Below, piece after piece: positions 11,801-22,577 of a stretch of DNA of 26,991 nucleotides. Within the stretch, counting starts at the first letter, position 1; every line of letters starts with the position of its first letter. The stretch spans positions 47,607 to 74,597 of the forward strand of contig KN882322.1 in assembly GCA_000934455.1 (NCBI GenBank), given 5' to 3'. The notes below the pieces were generated by a model. It was not told where the DNA came from. It was given only the letters and a program-made list of their open reading frames with translations, and searched no databases. The stretch comes from Apostichopus parvimensis. Its lineage: Eukaryota; Echinodermata; Holothuroidea; Aspidochirotida; Stichopodidae. Both the position numbers and the translations under genes were made by a program.

Positions 11801-12175
11801 GCTTCAGTCTAACTCAAATGGTTTTATGCCGTTCGAGTTGGAAAAAAATGATAAACTTAAAAATCAGGAGAATCATTACGACTTTTGGCAAAATATATAC
11901 GGCGAATTTCGGTTAAATATACTTTACTTATTTTAATGGGAAGGAATTAGATTTATGTGTTTTTATCATTTTATCATTTGATCATTTACACCCATCATGT
12001 TGTTAATTGGTATCGCCTTATACATTATCATATAAAATAATTTTCCAGAATTTTGTCAGAGCATGCTCACAAACGTACTATGATCTCATACCGTGATTTG
12101 CGGAAATAATCGAGCGCGGGATTTTGACCGTATAATATTCTTGAATGATAATTTGAGCTGTTTTAGTTTAATATT
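8830..12175. other. Upstream non-coding region of gene C
   Basis: Counterpart of the region before gene B. It holds the tandem ACTACGTCAT pair (9760-9781), a 13-C run (10421-10433) and the GAGCATGCTC palindrome (12059-12068). No gene seen; open frames such as 10242-10595 are not maintained in the other copy. Confidence 0.6.
12059..12068. promoter_or_regulatory. Conserved GAGCATGCTC palindrome (gene C)
   Basis: Same palindrome and near-same distance to the start codon as in gene B; fits a p53-family half-site pattern. Function not shown. Confidence 0.25.
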
Positions 12176-13318
12176 ATGGCACAGAACGTGGAAACTGGTG
12201 ATATTGAAGTTAAATGGACCTGGAGTTATGGCAGTAATAAAAGATATCACGGTGACACTTCTCAAGCTAAAGGTAAAAACCAGTAAGAATCATTTTGTTT
12301 ATTATTCAACAGCATGGTACGTGGTCCTTGTCCTATCACAGTGTAAGTTATAGAACGCCTTATCAATAGTCATGCACAATATACCTTACCATGTTAGAAT
12401 ATATTTCGAGGGACTATAGCTTATCGTATCAGTGTGCGAATATAACGATTTTATCGTCATACAATACAACTTATTAGCAGCGTTATCATTTCAAAGTTCA
12501 ATTCAAATAGTCCTGCAGGGATAACCAAGGGATTGTTAGTTAATATCGTCCAAACATTTGTGTGATAAACTCTCAATTTTTAGCGTTACTACAGCGACCG
12601 GTTAATATAGGGCGGTTTGTTCACATCATTGTTTTCTTATTCTTTTATCTTAGTGGTATGAAATGCTCTCCTATCTGAATGGGGTTGTAGTATAATTGGG
12701 ATGGTATTAAGACCTGTGTCGAGAGGAATCATTAAGATAAAGTTATAATACTACTATTACGTTCCAACCCCCCCCCCCCCTCCCTCTCTACCTATCTCTC
12801 ACTCTATAAATCTCTGTGTCATGAGCTTTGTTTTCTCTCTAACTCTCTCGCTTTGAAGCTTGCAGCAACACATATTAGCAGCACCTATTGGCGCATCAGA
12901 CCCATCGGTACACCAGTTCCGAGCCGGTTAACGGGCGGGGCAGGTGGCGGGGCAATCTGATTCCGATGAAGCGTATTGTAATATACACACTACCTATATA
13001 TCAAGTCCTAATCATTATTTATTTGAAATCTTTAATCTGGTTTTATGTTTCTGTAATTCAGGTGACCCACAATTTTTAAGAAAAGAAGCAGAGATCCACC
13101 AAAACCATGCAGTTCTACGTATTCGTGGAGAACGACCATTGGAGTTGACTATATGGAGAGGAGAGGATATTGTGTACTACGACGACGATGTGCAAGAAGA
13201 AGAGAGTTGGATGGAAATCCATTTTGAGCGCGACAATTTACCTTCTGACTTCCAGGTGACCATTTCAAACGATAAGGGAAGTGTATCTCAAACATTTGAC
13301 ATCGAAGATGATTACTAG
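12176..13318 (+). CDS. Gene C: two-exon, single Ig-like domain protein (117 aa)
   Basis: Exons 12176-12272 and 13062-13318, intron 12273-13061, phase 1 in a glycine codon. An in-frame TAG 12 bases upstream fixes the start, as in gene B. Exon 1 begins MAQNVETGDIEVKWTW. Exon 2 is the same I-set-like fold: LRIRGERPLELTI (about 51-63), acidic stretch DDDVQEEE (73-80), SWMEIHF, and FQVTISNDKG (96-105); L51 and V98 stand at the disulfide positions. It ends FDIEDDY with no CaaX box. By hand alignment 31 of 83 exon-2 residues differ from gene B, with only three silent changes in the unchanged codons, although the introns are about 94% identical. No signal peptide or membrane span. A possible AATAAA lies at 13828-13833, some 510 bases after the stop. 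Function unknown. Confidence 0.8.
12273..13061 (+). other. Intron of gene C
   Basis: Begins gtaaaaacc and ends taattcag. It is almost identical to the gene B intron at both ends but carries about 165 extra bases (12582-12745) followed by a 13-C run (12768-12780). Confidence 0.7.
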
Positions 13319-13932
13319 CGGAAAGAAGAGATGTGCTCAATCTTACAAGAATTGATAGATAGTCACCACCGCCTATTGGAAGTAGTATATAGGCATGTTT
13401 GGACGTCACTTGGGTAGCGGTTATTCCTTTTGACGCGAGGGCCTTTATTCGGGGAGGAGGGAGGGTTGTTTTGCTTTCTTTATTAAGGTATCGCTTAAAA
13501 AACGTAACGACAAATAGGAAAGTTTAATATCCATAATTTCAAATAGTGGTACGGGCATTGGTGCGGTGGCTCGTGGTGGCGGTGGAGGGGAGTGGGCGGG
13601 GGTGGGGCATATCTGAAGGATTTACTTCATCACTCTTGTAGTGCATAAACCAGACTGTCTCTGAAGTTAGATTGCATAAGTTGATTAAAAAGGTGTTACT
13701 ATTTTGCACATTCACACATCCACCCCTCTGTCTTTTGTTTATCCTGTTTCAATTTTTTTTTTGTAAGGAAAATGCCCCCAAAAAGCGGGATTTTCTACAG
13801 ATTTTTCATTCAGATGAGTGGAAAGGAAATAAATTAATTTGGTTTTCTGGAACATACGATAGACCACTAATAACTTAAATCATAAAAATGGTTTATATAC
13901 TGCACATTGACTGAATTCGTTGCAGTGTTTAT
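13319..13932. other. 3' flank of gene C
   Basis: The first 165 bases or so after the stop have no match in gene B. From about 13483 (tattaaggtatcgctt) it matches the gene B flank. Contains G-rich ggtggcg repeats near 13560-13600 and AATAAA at 13828-13833, the best poly(A) signal candidate among the five genes. Confidence 0.5.
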
Positions 13933-14040
13933 AGGGGCATATCTGAAGGTTTGTGCTTACACCAGACTGTTTCTGAATTTTAGATTGTATAAGTTTATTA
14001 TAAAATGTTAGTAGATTGCATAAGTTGAAGATAAACACCA
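13933..14040. repeat. Partial repeat of gene C 3' flank
   Basis: catatctgaagg followed by accagactgtttctga, an agattg block and an ataagtt block repeats the order seen at about 13605-13690. A local tandem duplication of roughly 330-base period, decayed. Confidence 0.5.
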
Positions 14041-14989
14041 TATTTTTGCAAAATGTCAACGTAAAGATAGTATTTTGTGTATGTGTGTGTGTTATGTTGA
14101 GTGTGCTTGGTCAGGGGGGTGAGGGGGGGGGGCTAGAAGAAAGGCTAGCAGGAATTTCCAGAGTAATTGATTGAACCGAAAGTTTGTGAACTTTGTAGTA
14201 AATTAAATTCATAACGAGAAAAAAAAAACACTTGTACCTTTTACAAGCACAAACATTAACTGATTTTATCGAATATAATGTGAGAGCTTCACACCACTGG
14301 GAAGGGATTTAGTTTGAGTACAAACAAATAACTGACTTTAAAAAAAGCACCAAATCCATCGGATTATCGGCGAATCCGAAGCATGACGTCATTTAACATT
14401 CGATCCGCATACTTTTGCAGAGAACAATGACAAAACAAAGACTTTTCAAATTTATGAAATATTAATATTTACACATAAAAACGACAAGGATTGCGTCCTT
14501 TATGAACTCATTAAAGTTTATGATAATTCGTAACTTGTAAAACTAATTGGCCGTAAAAAAACGTAGTTATTATGACAATCTAGATAATATCATAACGACA
14601 AACAAGAATAAAACAAAATGGCAGAAGATATTGCTCTGAATCAAAGGGAAAAAAAAGGGGAAAAAACAAGCCGTAACCAAAAAAAGTAAGCCTAAAAAAA
14701 AAAACGTTTTTCTTTCTGCATTTCTGTGACTTGTATTGTTTAGTTATACTGCTTTCTTTTATAATACTGAATAGACACTTGTACTCACACCCGTGGTAAT
14801 TTGTTCTTATATTGTACTCTTTATATTTACACAAGAGTGAAACAACGAGTAAATGGTGGTCACTGGAGCCTCACCACGGTGTGACGTTTTATTTAAATCA
14901 CCATACAATAATGTCTAAACTTAATAATTTTAAAAAAAAAAGTGGTAAAAAAATGTCAAAATGACTTATGGAACTTTGGAAATCAAGAA

Positions 14990-15187
14990 CACCCTATCAT
15001 CACCCCAATTATTACACCTACCCTCACCCCTACCATCATCCCAACTTCACCCCTACCATTCCCCTACCCTCACCCCTACCATCATCCCAACTACACCCCT
15101 ACGATCACCCGTACCATCACCCCTACCATCATCCAAACTGTCACCTCAACCCTAATCCCTACTATCGCCACTACCATCACCCCTATA
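14990..15187. repeat. C-rich minisatellite (CACCCCTACCATCAT type)
   Basis: Tandem units of about 15 bases built from CCCTACC, CATCAT and CACCCC blocks, with a higher-order repeat (the block ctcacccctaccatcatccc occurs twice). It gives threonine/proline-rich open frames in all plus-strand phases, which marks it as a repeat rather than a gene. Confidence 0.85.
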
Positions 15188-16434
15188 ATGAAGTTAAATA
15201 AATCATTATGCAGCATTATTTCTGTCGGGACTAGAATTAGAGAGACAACGCCAATCGCCATACACGCTTTTCCCTTCAATGAAACAAAATATATATATAT
15301 ATTTTACTGAAATATTTTCAAAGATGTCTGTACCAGGTCACATCTTTAAAGGTCATTCAGCAACAACATGAATTCTTCCCGAACCAGGTGATGGGAAGTA
15401 TTACTACTAAATGGGCGCTGCTTGAAGAAACTCATTCATTACCCGGGGAGTACTTTACTCATAGACCTATACACCTATTATGCATAACCACATAGGCTTA
15501 CGATACCTGGTATGGTGTTATAATATGGCAATTAGGCTATCAATCATTTTTGGCAAAAATTCATGATTTTTGCCACAACATAATTCATAAAAGAAATAAA
15601 TAAAATCCAACTCGAATTGTATTAGAAAATGTTAGCCTACTTTTATCACCTCAACTCTTATTTTTTAATTTTGTTTTTGATAGTGAAGAATTAGGAGAGA
15701 AGTATGTCCTTCTGATTCATACAATAATTGTCATGTTGTTGTTAACAAATAGCGTAGTATTTGTAACTCATTTCAGGTAATTCCAAGTGAATTTCACCCT
15801 CTTTTCTAGAAGATTGCTCCATAATATGACACAAACACGGTCTTAGGAGACTTATATGGAAATTGAACACAGTTTCATCACTCATTTCCTGTCTAAGTAC
15901 TTAAAATATAGTAGTACATGTTGTTACCACATTGTTAAAGGTAATATGTAAGAAATAGATCAATTTATCTGATAAAGAATGTCATCTCTTATAAACGAAT
16001 ATCCTAAAGTGGAAGCGAAATTCAATCCCTTTTCTGCTTGATATTGTCACTTAAAGTCTAAATTTTGTGAATATAAATCACAACTATAAACATCTGCAAT
16101 GCATTCAGTCTTATTTATGTGGTATACATCATTTGTAGGCTAATAATACTGCAAACACAAGAATATATGACGTTACAGTAAAAGTGATGGCGCTCTTAAA
16201 GAATCAATCTTCTACGGTATCCACATCGGCACTTATCTACGTTGTGGTCCTGTGTCGTATATTAATGCAGCATTTTGCGTTTAGTCGCTGTTTTGCAACC
16301 CTTTTGACATGTCCATCGAGTTTTGTTTACATATATTCATCACAAAACAGCAAACTAAGATAATTGCCAAGAGTTTTCCCTGTTGGCGATTAATTAAGGA
16401 CGAATGCAGATTATGAGTAGAGCGAGAGAGGAAA

Positions 16435-16680
16435 GTTTAACATCCTATAGTTTCAAATAGTGGTGAGAGAAGTGGTGCAGTTGTGTGGTGACGGCGGTGG
16501 CTGTGATGGGGTGGTGGTGGGTGCTTTAAAGGTTTGACATCAGCATTGTAGTCGAGACCATCCCATATGCACATTACAACAGGATTTAATTATTATACCA
16601 GACTGTCTCTCAAGTTAGATTGTAGAAGTTGACTGAAACAAAAAGGCCAATAAATTGCCAAAGTTTACTTAATTTTTTTT
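16435..16680. repeat. Orphan fragment of B/C-type 3' flank
   Basis: Matches in order the blocks found after the stop codons of genes B and C: gaaagtttaa, tttcaaatagtggt, the ggtggcg-rich stretch, the accagactgtctct block and the agttgact block. No matching exon 2 lies in front of it. It reads as the remains of a lost or partly copied gene unit. Confidence 0.6.
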
Positions 16681-17176
16681 TAGTATTGGCAAAATTTCGA
16701 TGAATTTTATTTGAAGTTGCTAGGAGTGGCTTCAGCTAAGTAAAAACCGTTAAACTTATAATGAGACAATTTATATACTTGCTTTCACTATAAAAAAAAA
16801 ATTAAAAAAAACTTCACAAAAAAATTACTACTTGAGAGAAAATCAGATGATGAATTTTCTATTCTTATCATCATCTATATAAATATTTAAAAGGGGAGCT
16901 GTTTCGTCATTTCGGCGACATTTTTGGATATAAGGCAAAATTTAAATCGAACTATACATATCTATATATATGATAGTGAGTTGATATGGACATAATTTTT
17001 CTATTGAGTGAGGGTTTGACTAAGATATCAGTACCATTTTATTATGATTATGATTATGATATTATGGTTTTTACAATTATGACTTTTACTATCATTATTT
17101 ATGCTTAAAATTATTGTTCTCTTTATCTAGTTGTCGGTGTTGGACGGTGTTTACAAACCCGTGACATGGACTGGTG

Positions 17177-17245
<69 letters not shown>
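17177..17245. repeat. (CAT)n microsatellite
   Basis: About 23 near-perfect trinucleotide copies, decaying into imperfect CAT/CAC repeats until about 17345. Poly-Ile, poly-His and minus-strand poly-Asp open frames across it are artefacts of the repeat. Confidence 0.95.
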
Positions 17246-17776
17246 CCATCAATACCATCACTACCAAACCCACCACCACAACCAACATCATCACGACCAT
17301 TTCCATGACCGTATTCATAACCTTTCGTCATCACAATCATCATACATATCTAGTCTTTTGTTCATTCGTTTCTATTTATACTTTCTCACCTAGATTCGGA
17401 CGAAAGTAGCAAAACGTTGGTCACGTGCAATATCCTGGCAAAATACAAGGAACGGGATGATTTTTATGCAGTTTTATTAACACTCTGGTGATTTTTTGTG
17501 TATTCATTGTTGATTCTTCATTTGGACCAGGTGTAGCATTAATCCAGGGATTGGGGGTTTCTTGCTCAGCTGTTTTTATAGAGAAAGATCGATTCTTAAA
17601 TTTCCTTCTTCGTGACAGCTGTGTCTTATACTATATATGTGTATAATTGACGCGCTAAATATTTTCATTACGCATCGGAGTAACACATTTATTACAAGAT
17701 GTCTTTGATCACATAGATAGTTTAAACGAGAACACGTCTAAATAAACTAACAGGATCTTGGTCATGGAAGGAGGGA

Positions 17777-17792
17777 GGGGGGGGGGGGGGGG
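17777..17792. repeat. 16-base poly-G run
   Basis: The longest of about fifteen homopolymer C or G runs of ten or more in the window. It is flanked by ggaggga; the matching place in the E unit (about 23830-23845) has gggagggaaggtttttttgg instead, so the tract is unstable. Confidence 0.9.
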
Positions 17793-17974
17793 TACTGAAA
17801 CTCATGTGAACTGCATAATGCTACGCTTTTGATTAGATGGTGGCATCAATAATTCTTAAAGTGTCTATATAAGCATGATTATAGCAAAGGAATTTCAATA
17901 AAATCAATCATTAAACAATAATGATTCACAGAAATGTTTAAAGTTTATTTCTGTAAACAAAACAGATGCATACT

Positions 17975-18150
17975 GCACCTTAGATCTATCCCCTGGACAA
18001 CTCAACATCATAGCATCCCACCCCCCCCCCCGGGTATAAAAAGGTGGTTACGCCCGTAATCTAAGCACTCCATTTTACGAAAACTTCTCAAAAAGGAGCC
18101 CTCCCTGGACGAAATAACATTTTAGCCCCCTACCCTCCGCCACAGTACTG
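17975..18150. repeat. Dispersed repeat X, copy 1
   Basis: Shares with 21715-21915, in the same order: aacatcatagca, a poly-C run (18021-18031), ggttac and gtaatctaagcactc blocks, and cctccctgga...aataacat followed by tagcccc. Present in the D unit and absent from the E unit at the matching position. Class unknown. Confidence 0.7.
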
Positions 18151-18719
18151 CCAGCCAATAACATTGTATGGTTGAAATTATAATGCACGATGTCGCTGTT
18201 ATTGGTCAAACGTTGCCCAGTTATTTTCACTGCAGTCTTAATTTGACTTTCATGCCAAACTTAAACTTTTCTTAAATCAAAATTAGGTTCACCGATGAAG
18301 TATGAGTGGGTTGGTGAGCGGGTGGTGGGATGGTAAGAAATGTTTCTTAGCCCCTAAATTATCCCGATATCTGCCCTTTATACAGGTGTTTTTTCCCTTC
18401 CAAAATTGTCCCCCCCCCCCAACTGTTTACTTTCCCCCCAATTGCCACCCCAATCCCAATGTAGAATATCTGGTGTCGCCAATGTATCAAGTGTACCGTT
18501 GAAAGGAAACTATGAATATGTATTACATTTGACGTCAGCACATAAAACCATTGTAATAAACACGAGTCAATACCACAAATTTAAATACCGGAAAACACCA
18601 GCAGATATTACTTAGCACTTTGCGTACACCTTTACGTTTGACACACCAAACGCCAACCCAATACAAGAAACATTGTCCGTACCTGTGGAAAATACAATTG
18701 TAACGAAAAAAAGCAAACA
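18151..18719 (+). promoter_or_regulatory. Promoter-side region of gene D
   Basis: Matches 24485-25006 before gene E. Conserved landmarks: a poly-C run about 300 bases before the start codon (18410-18420; 24687-24696 in E), a perfect TGACGTCA at 18530-18537, and a cactttgc...cacacctttgcg type block. An in-frame TGA at 18639 closes the reading frame upstream of the gene D start. Confidence 0.5.
18530..18537. promoter_or_regulatory. CRE-type TGACGTCA before gene D
   Basis: Perfect cAMP-response/ATF palindrome ending 182 bases before the start codon. It sits within tattacatttgacgtcagc, which is identical in the E promoter (24813-24820). Promoter role inferred. Confidence 0.4.
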
Positions 18720-20745
18720 ATGGAACCACACGATATTGTTCCGATATACTTCAATTGGAATAATTCTTGGAGCGATTATCGAAGTGATGCCGAACGAAAC
18801 TGGAAAGGTAAATAAATACGTAATGCAAGGTTACATATATATACTTGACGCCATTTTTATGTATTTCAATTAACGTACCACCTCGACGGAGTGAGGTAAA
18901 ATCCTCAGCTCAGATATTGTGTTTCTTAAACGTCAGCGCCGTCTCCAAAAGTATTCGTCAGGGTTCAAAGAGGGTCAGGGAGAAGGGATAATCTCTTTGG
19001 TGATGATTATGATATCTACTAAACATTTTCAAGAAAATTTAAACAGAAATGACAGGCATTCAAGTGAGGAAAGGGGGAGGGGTGGCATTTTGAATATGAC
19101 CATTTGCATTGCTTTTGACGTTCAGTTCACTGTGCCTCATAAGGCAGCACACGTCTATTAAAAGCCCCATTAACTTACACACTAAACCGCACAAGTAATG
19201 TGGTCTCTAGGTCTAAATAGAAGTCCTCACTAGCTAGACGCTACCCATCACTGGATAGCTGACAAGTTGGCCTTTCATGGCACTATCATTTTTTTACATC
19301 TTGAAGGTGAAGATTTCATGCTATCAGAGCCTGAAATTTTCGTCACTTGTAAACAAACCCCTTAACTAGTAAAAAAATTTCGCACGCTGCTTCTGGGAGC
19401 CCTAATGGGGTCTAAACTTGTCTCAATTGACCACTATTTGCACCACATGTAATATCATTCATGCTCTTAAGCATGCATGCCACAAAAACCAGATCCTGAT
19501 TGATAACAGGTCAAAAAAATATTTTCTTCTACTGCATTTTGGCACTGTTTCTGAAGGTTCCGGGCGGACTGATATAGACTCTAATAGGAGTATGCCACCT
19601 CAATACATTACAGTAACCAGTGAATCTAAAGCATCGTCTCGACGGGATTTTGTATTACTGATAGAATACACCAAATGTCTAGGAAAAGCCATTTCAACGT
19701 CCACTTCCCCTGCTGTTAGTTCTTTTTAAGTTATAATGTTTAGATCAATCTACGGTCGCCGAGTGTGGTTCACATACTCGTGTTAACGTTGGAAGCTACT
19801 TGTGCGACTGTTTACTTAGGTCACTGCCATATATGATGCAAAAACGCCAGTAAAATTATCGGAATAAGTCAAATGAAATACTAACGTACAAACTATGGAA
19901 AACTCAATTTCATATTTCTTTATGTCATCGATACAATTTACAAAACAAAAAACAACGAGTGAACAGAAATAATGTCCATGCAAAATGATGTTCAAAGGTG
20001 ATTCTGTACTACAAGGTCTCGTATGAACTGCTCTGTGTGTGCTACCAGAGCTATATAGCAAAATAGAGGACGCTGTGCAACAATTGGTTCAGAGATCTTG
20101 CAGTTGGTTAACGATGACTGACATGCTAATGTACATGTGTACTTAAAAATATATAATAAAATAGTATTCATTGACGTTTTCAGCTTTAAAGTGTACTTCT
20201 TCGTCAACTTCTTTGTTTTAAATATCCCTTCGACACTGACTATTCTATATATCAAAGAAGCGGCTCATCTTCATTAGATGGATTAAAACTTAACACTGGG
20301 GTAGTTATCCACCCCCCCCTCCCCCAACCGCCCCCCCCCCCACCCTCCCTGCTCTCCCTTTCCCGTATACAATAACAACATTTTACATGATCTTCCATAT
20401 CGCATGGGCCTCTTAGAGTGTACATAATAAACAAGAAATATATCCCTTTTCCCTTTTCTTACAGGAATGCCCAAAATAACACAAGCCCCCCTTGATGATT
20501 CTGAGAAAGTATATGTGGAAAACGATTGGAAATGGCGGATGAGGATTAAAGGGATGCGACCAATCACCATCGGGCTTTACAAAGGCAATCAAGTGATAAA
20601 GGAACAGGCTTACGATACGGATATGACGATGTTCCAGTGTACAATAAAGTGGGTCACGTTGGACGATAAGGGGAAGTATAAACTGAAAATAAGTAATATG
20701 TATGGGACTGTAACAACGTACCGCACTCTCTATGTCGTAGAGTGA
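18720..20745 (+). CDS. Gene D: two-exon, single Ig-like domain protein (122 aa)
   Basis: Exons 18720-18807 and 20465-20745, intron 18808-20464, phase 1 in a glycine codon. Exon 1 begins MEPHDIVPIYFNW and ends SDAERNWKG; relative to gene E it carries three extra codons after DI. Exon 2 fits the I-set pattern well: PKITQ (A strand), DWKWRMRIKG (51-59, B strand), RPITIGLYKGN (C strand), MFQCTI (E strand), LDDKGKYKLKISNMYG (D-x-G-x-Y then the F strand and FG turn), and TLYVVE as the last strand and C-terminus. M55 and L103 occupy the usual cysteine positions, and the core tryptophan of the C strand is missing. No signal peptide or membrane helix. By hand, 32 of 93 exon-2 residues differ from gene E with only four silent changes. 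Function unknown. Confidence 0.8.
18808..20464 (+). other. Intron of gene D
   Basis: Longest intron of the five (1657 bases). Most of it aligns to the gene E intron, but it has private sequence near 19160-19400 and a C-rich stretch at 20312-20341 shortly before exon 2. A 103-codon open frame at 19418-19729 is not kept in gene E and is not taken as coding. Confidence 0.65.
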
Positions 20746-20887
20746 CCAAATACCAGGCAAGCATTGGTAACCTACAAAACAACAGAAATACATATAGGCT
20801 ACAACGACGGTACGGGAACTGTGAGACGAGAAATGGGTGGCAATAAGTTTTCGGTGGGTCGCGGAAACAGATCTACAGATTTCGGAA
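20746..20887. other. 3' flank of gene D
   Basis: Aligns to 26640-26776 after gene E with about eight differences in the first 95 bases (roughly 92% identical). No AATAAA seen. Confidence 0.5.
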
Positions 20888-21011
20888 CTTGCCTCTCTAA
20901 ATGAGTTTAACTATTATTTAACGTATTAACTCTTAAAGTGCAGGCTCACTTTCTTGCTTTCTGAGAATCGCTTTTGAGCGGTTGTGGTCTTTACTTAGTC
21001 ATGAAGATCTA

Positions 21012-21060
21012 GTGTCGTGGGATTCAAAACACTGCGTACCGCTGAGCTATACTGGGTGAC
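21012..21060 (-). other. tRNA-like fragment (A-box and B-box motifs)
   Basis: On the minus strand, TAGCTCAGCGGTA fits a tRNA A box and TTTTGAATCCCAC is close to a B box, but only about ten bases separate them, so it cannot fold as a full tRNA. It could be the relic of a tRNA-derived SINE head. Motif-level evidence only. Confidence 0.25.
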
Positions 21061-21714
21061 GTTGTTTTGTTCAGTTCAAAGGAAAGGAAATACGTGGGGA
21101 GGGGGGGGGGAGAACTATAGACGATGTAACCGGATTTATTTTATTTTATTTTCTCATGACATGCGCAGTAGATGCCGAATATATAACTTTACCTTTTGAG
21201 ATGCACAACTTATCCATTTTTACCACAGAAGAATTTTATCAATTGAAAAACTTATATTATTCTATATAACCTCTATAATATATGTGACATACACTTCTGG
21301 AAAGATGGGGAGAGGGATCCATTGGCCTAGAATAAAATCAGGGGGATCATCCCTCCTCCGCTGATAGACAGAATATTACCAAACTGACAATAATACTGTG
21401 CAGTACATGAATATTTAACATGTATGTGTGGTACAACCTAAACAGTAGAAAATTCTTCTACATTGTTTCAAAAGTTGTTAAGATATAGTACCACTTTGTA
21501 TCTAGGCCACAGACGTAACACCACGAATTCCTCTTTATGGGCCTAGACTTTCCCCCCTTTCTCCCCACTCCCAGGAATCAGGCGGGATTAGCTAATACAC
21601 CAGCAGGCAGAATAACAGAAAAAAAATATAGTGTTCAGTACCTACTATGTGTATGCATTATAAACAAAAGTCAATAACATCGTTTCCAAAGTTGCAAAAT
21701 ATAGTACCATTCTG

Positions 21715-21915
21715 CACATTAGACCACAACTCTGGCAAATTTAACATCATAGCACCCCCCCCCCCCACACCCCGAGTACAAATGAGATGGTTACGATCGT
21801 AATCTAAGCACTCTCCATTGCACCAAAATTTCTCTAAAGGGAGAGGCCATCTTCCCTATAGACTCCTCCCTGGACTAAATAACATCTTAGCCCCCCCCCT
21901 CTCCCCCACAGTACA
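21715..21915. repeat. Dispersed repeat X, copy 2
   Basis: Second copy of the repeat at 17975-18150, with a 12-C run at 21755-21766 in place of the 11-C run. Located within the 1.7-kb insert. Confidence 0.7.
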
Positions 21916-22577
21916 AAAACTTGGTAGTTGCGCCTCTGCTTGTATAAGGTCTAATCGATTAGGTGATGCTGTAATCACATGGAGAATATATTTTGATACT
22001 TATTTAAAAACGGCTGGAAGACATAGACTAGCAAGGTAGCAAATAACCTTGATCATTTAGTTAGATAATAACATATAATATAGCATATATTCTGCCAATT
22101 AGCGTTAAAACAACAATGCAATGTTTTGAATTATGAACGCATAAGGTTTACTTAGTTGCAGTGAGCGGCTTTACACTTAAGTCAGAGGAAGCCTGACGTG
22201 AGTGAGGTTGGGAAGGTCGATTGGGGGAGGGGGCTGGATTTTTTTTGTTATTATATAGTTAAGGACATGTGAATGCTTCAAAATGGGGCCAGGGAACCAA
22301 GATGGCTAAAACCTTACCAGATTAATATTTTGGTTCTGGTACCCAGTATACTGTGGTGTAAAATCTGAAGTAATATTTTTCGACTTTAAGAGACTTTCTT
22401 TCATAACTCAAAAGTTCCGTCTTTCAATTCCAAGTTTTTTATATCAAAACACTAACAAATGGAAACATAGCTGCCACCACGTAATGTATTTCATTCCAAT
22501 ATTTTATCTTTTTAAACTGATATATCCATTATTTCGTGGTATTTCTGTCTTGTGTAAAAGTGGACTGGGGCACGGAA

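Larger units (their letters stand above)
8700..13930 (+). repeat. Segmental duplication, copy 2 (carries gene C)
   Basis: Direct tandem copy of about 2390-7622. It lacks the short insertion found at 2435-2518 and carries its own extra segments at 9290-9515 and 12582-12745. After the right edge, a further partial repeat of its 3' end (starting catatctgaagg) is found at 13933-14040. Confidence 0.9.
13933..17590. other. Spacer between the B/C and D/E clusters
   Basis: About 3.6 kb without a supported gene. From left to right: a partial repeat of the gene C 3' flank (13933-14040), G-rich tracts near 14113-14132, a lone TGACGTCA at 14384-14391, A-rich sequence, a C-rich minisatellite (14990-15187), an orphan 3'-flank fragment (16435-16680) and a (CAT)n microsatellite (17177-17245). 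Open frames here lie in simple repeats or show no protein features. Confidence 0.55.
20888..22572. mobile_element. 1.7-kb insert in the D unit flanked by CGGAA
   Basis: The E unit runs without a break from cagataacggaatag into the ctcctcagtcatcag block. The D unit is split at CGGAA (20883-20887) and resumes at CGGAA (22573-22577) after 1685 bases. This looks like an insertion with a 5-bp target duplication. Inside are a tRNA-like fragment, dispersed repeat X copy 2 and an internal imperfect duplication (about 21360-21520 against 21605-21750). No transposase or other protein frame and no clear terminal inverted repeats, so non-autonomous and of unknown class. Confidence 0.5.

Noticed and set aside
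15091-15310. Thr/Pro-rich and Val/Met-rich open frames on both strands
   Set aside because: They are translations of the C-rich minisatellite and are open in several frames at once.
17095-17409. Poly-Ile, poly-His and poly-Asp open frames
   Set aside because: They follow directly from the (CAT)n microsatellite and have no other protein features.
19418-19729. 103-codon plus-strand open frame inside the gene D intron
   Set aside because: No recognisable domain, and the matching part of the gene E intron (about 25600-25740) does not keep the frame.
20413-20793. 126-codon minus-strand open frame over gene D exon 2, with a 160-codon counterpart at 26313-26795 over gene E
   Set aside because: Antisense shadows of the real exons. 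The plus-strand frame carries the Ig pattern and the splice sites, and the minus-strand products match nothing recognised.
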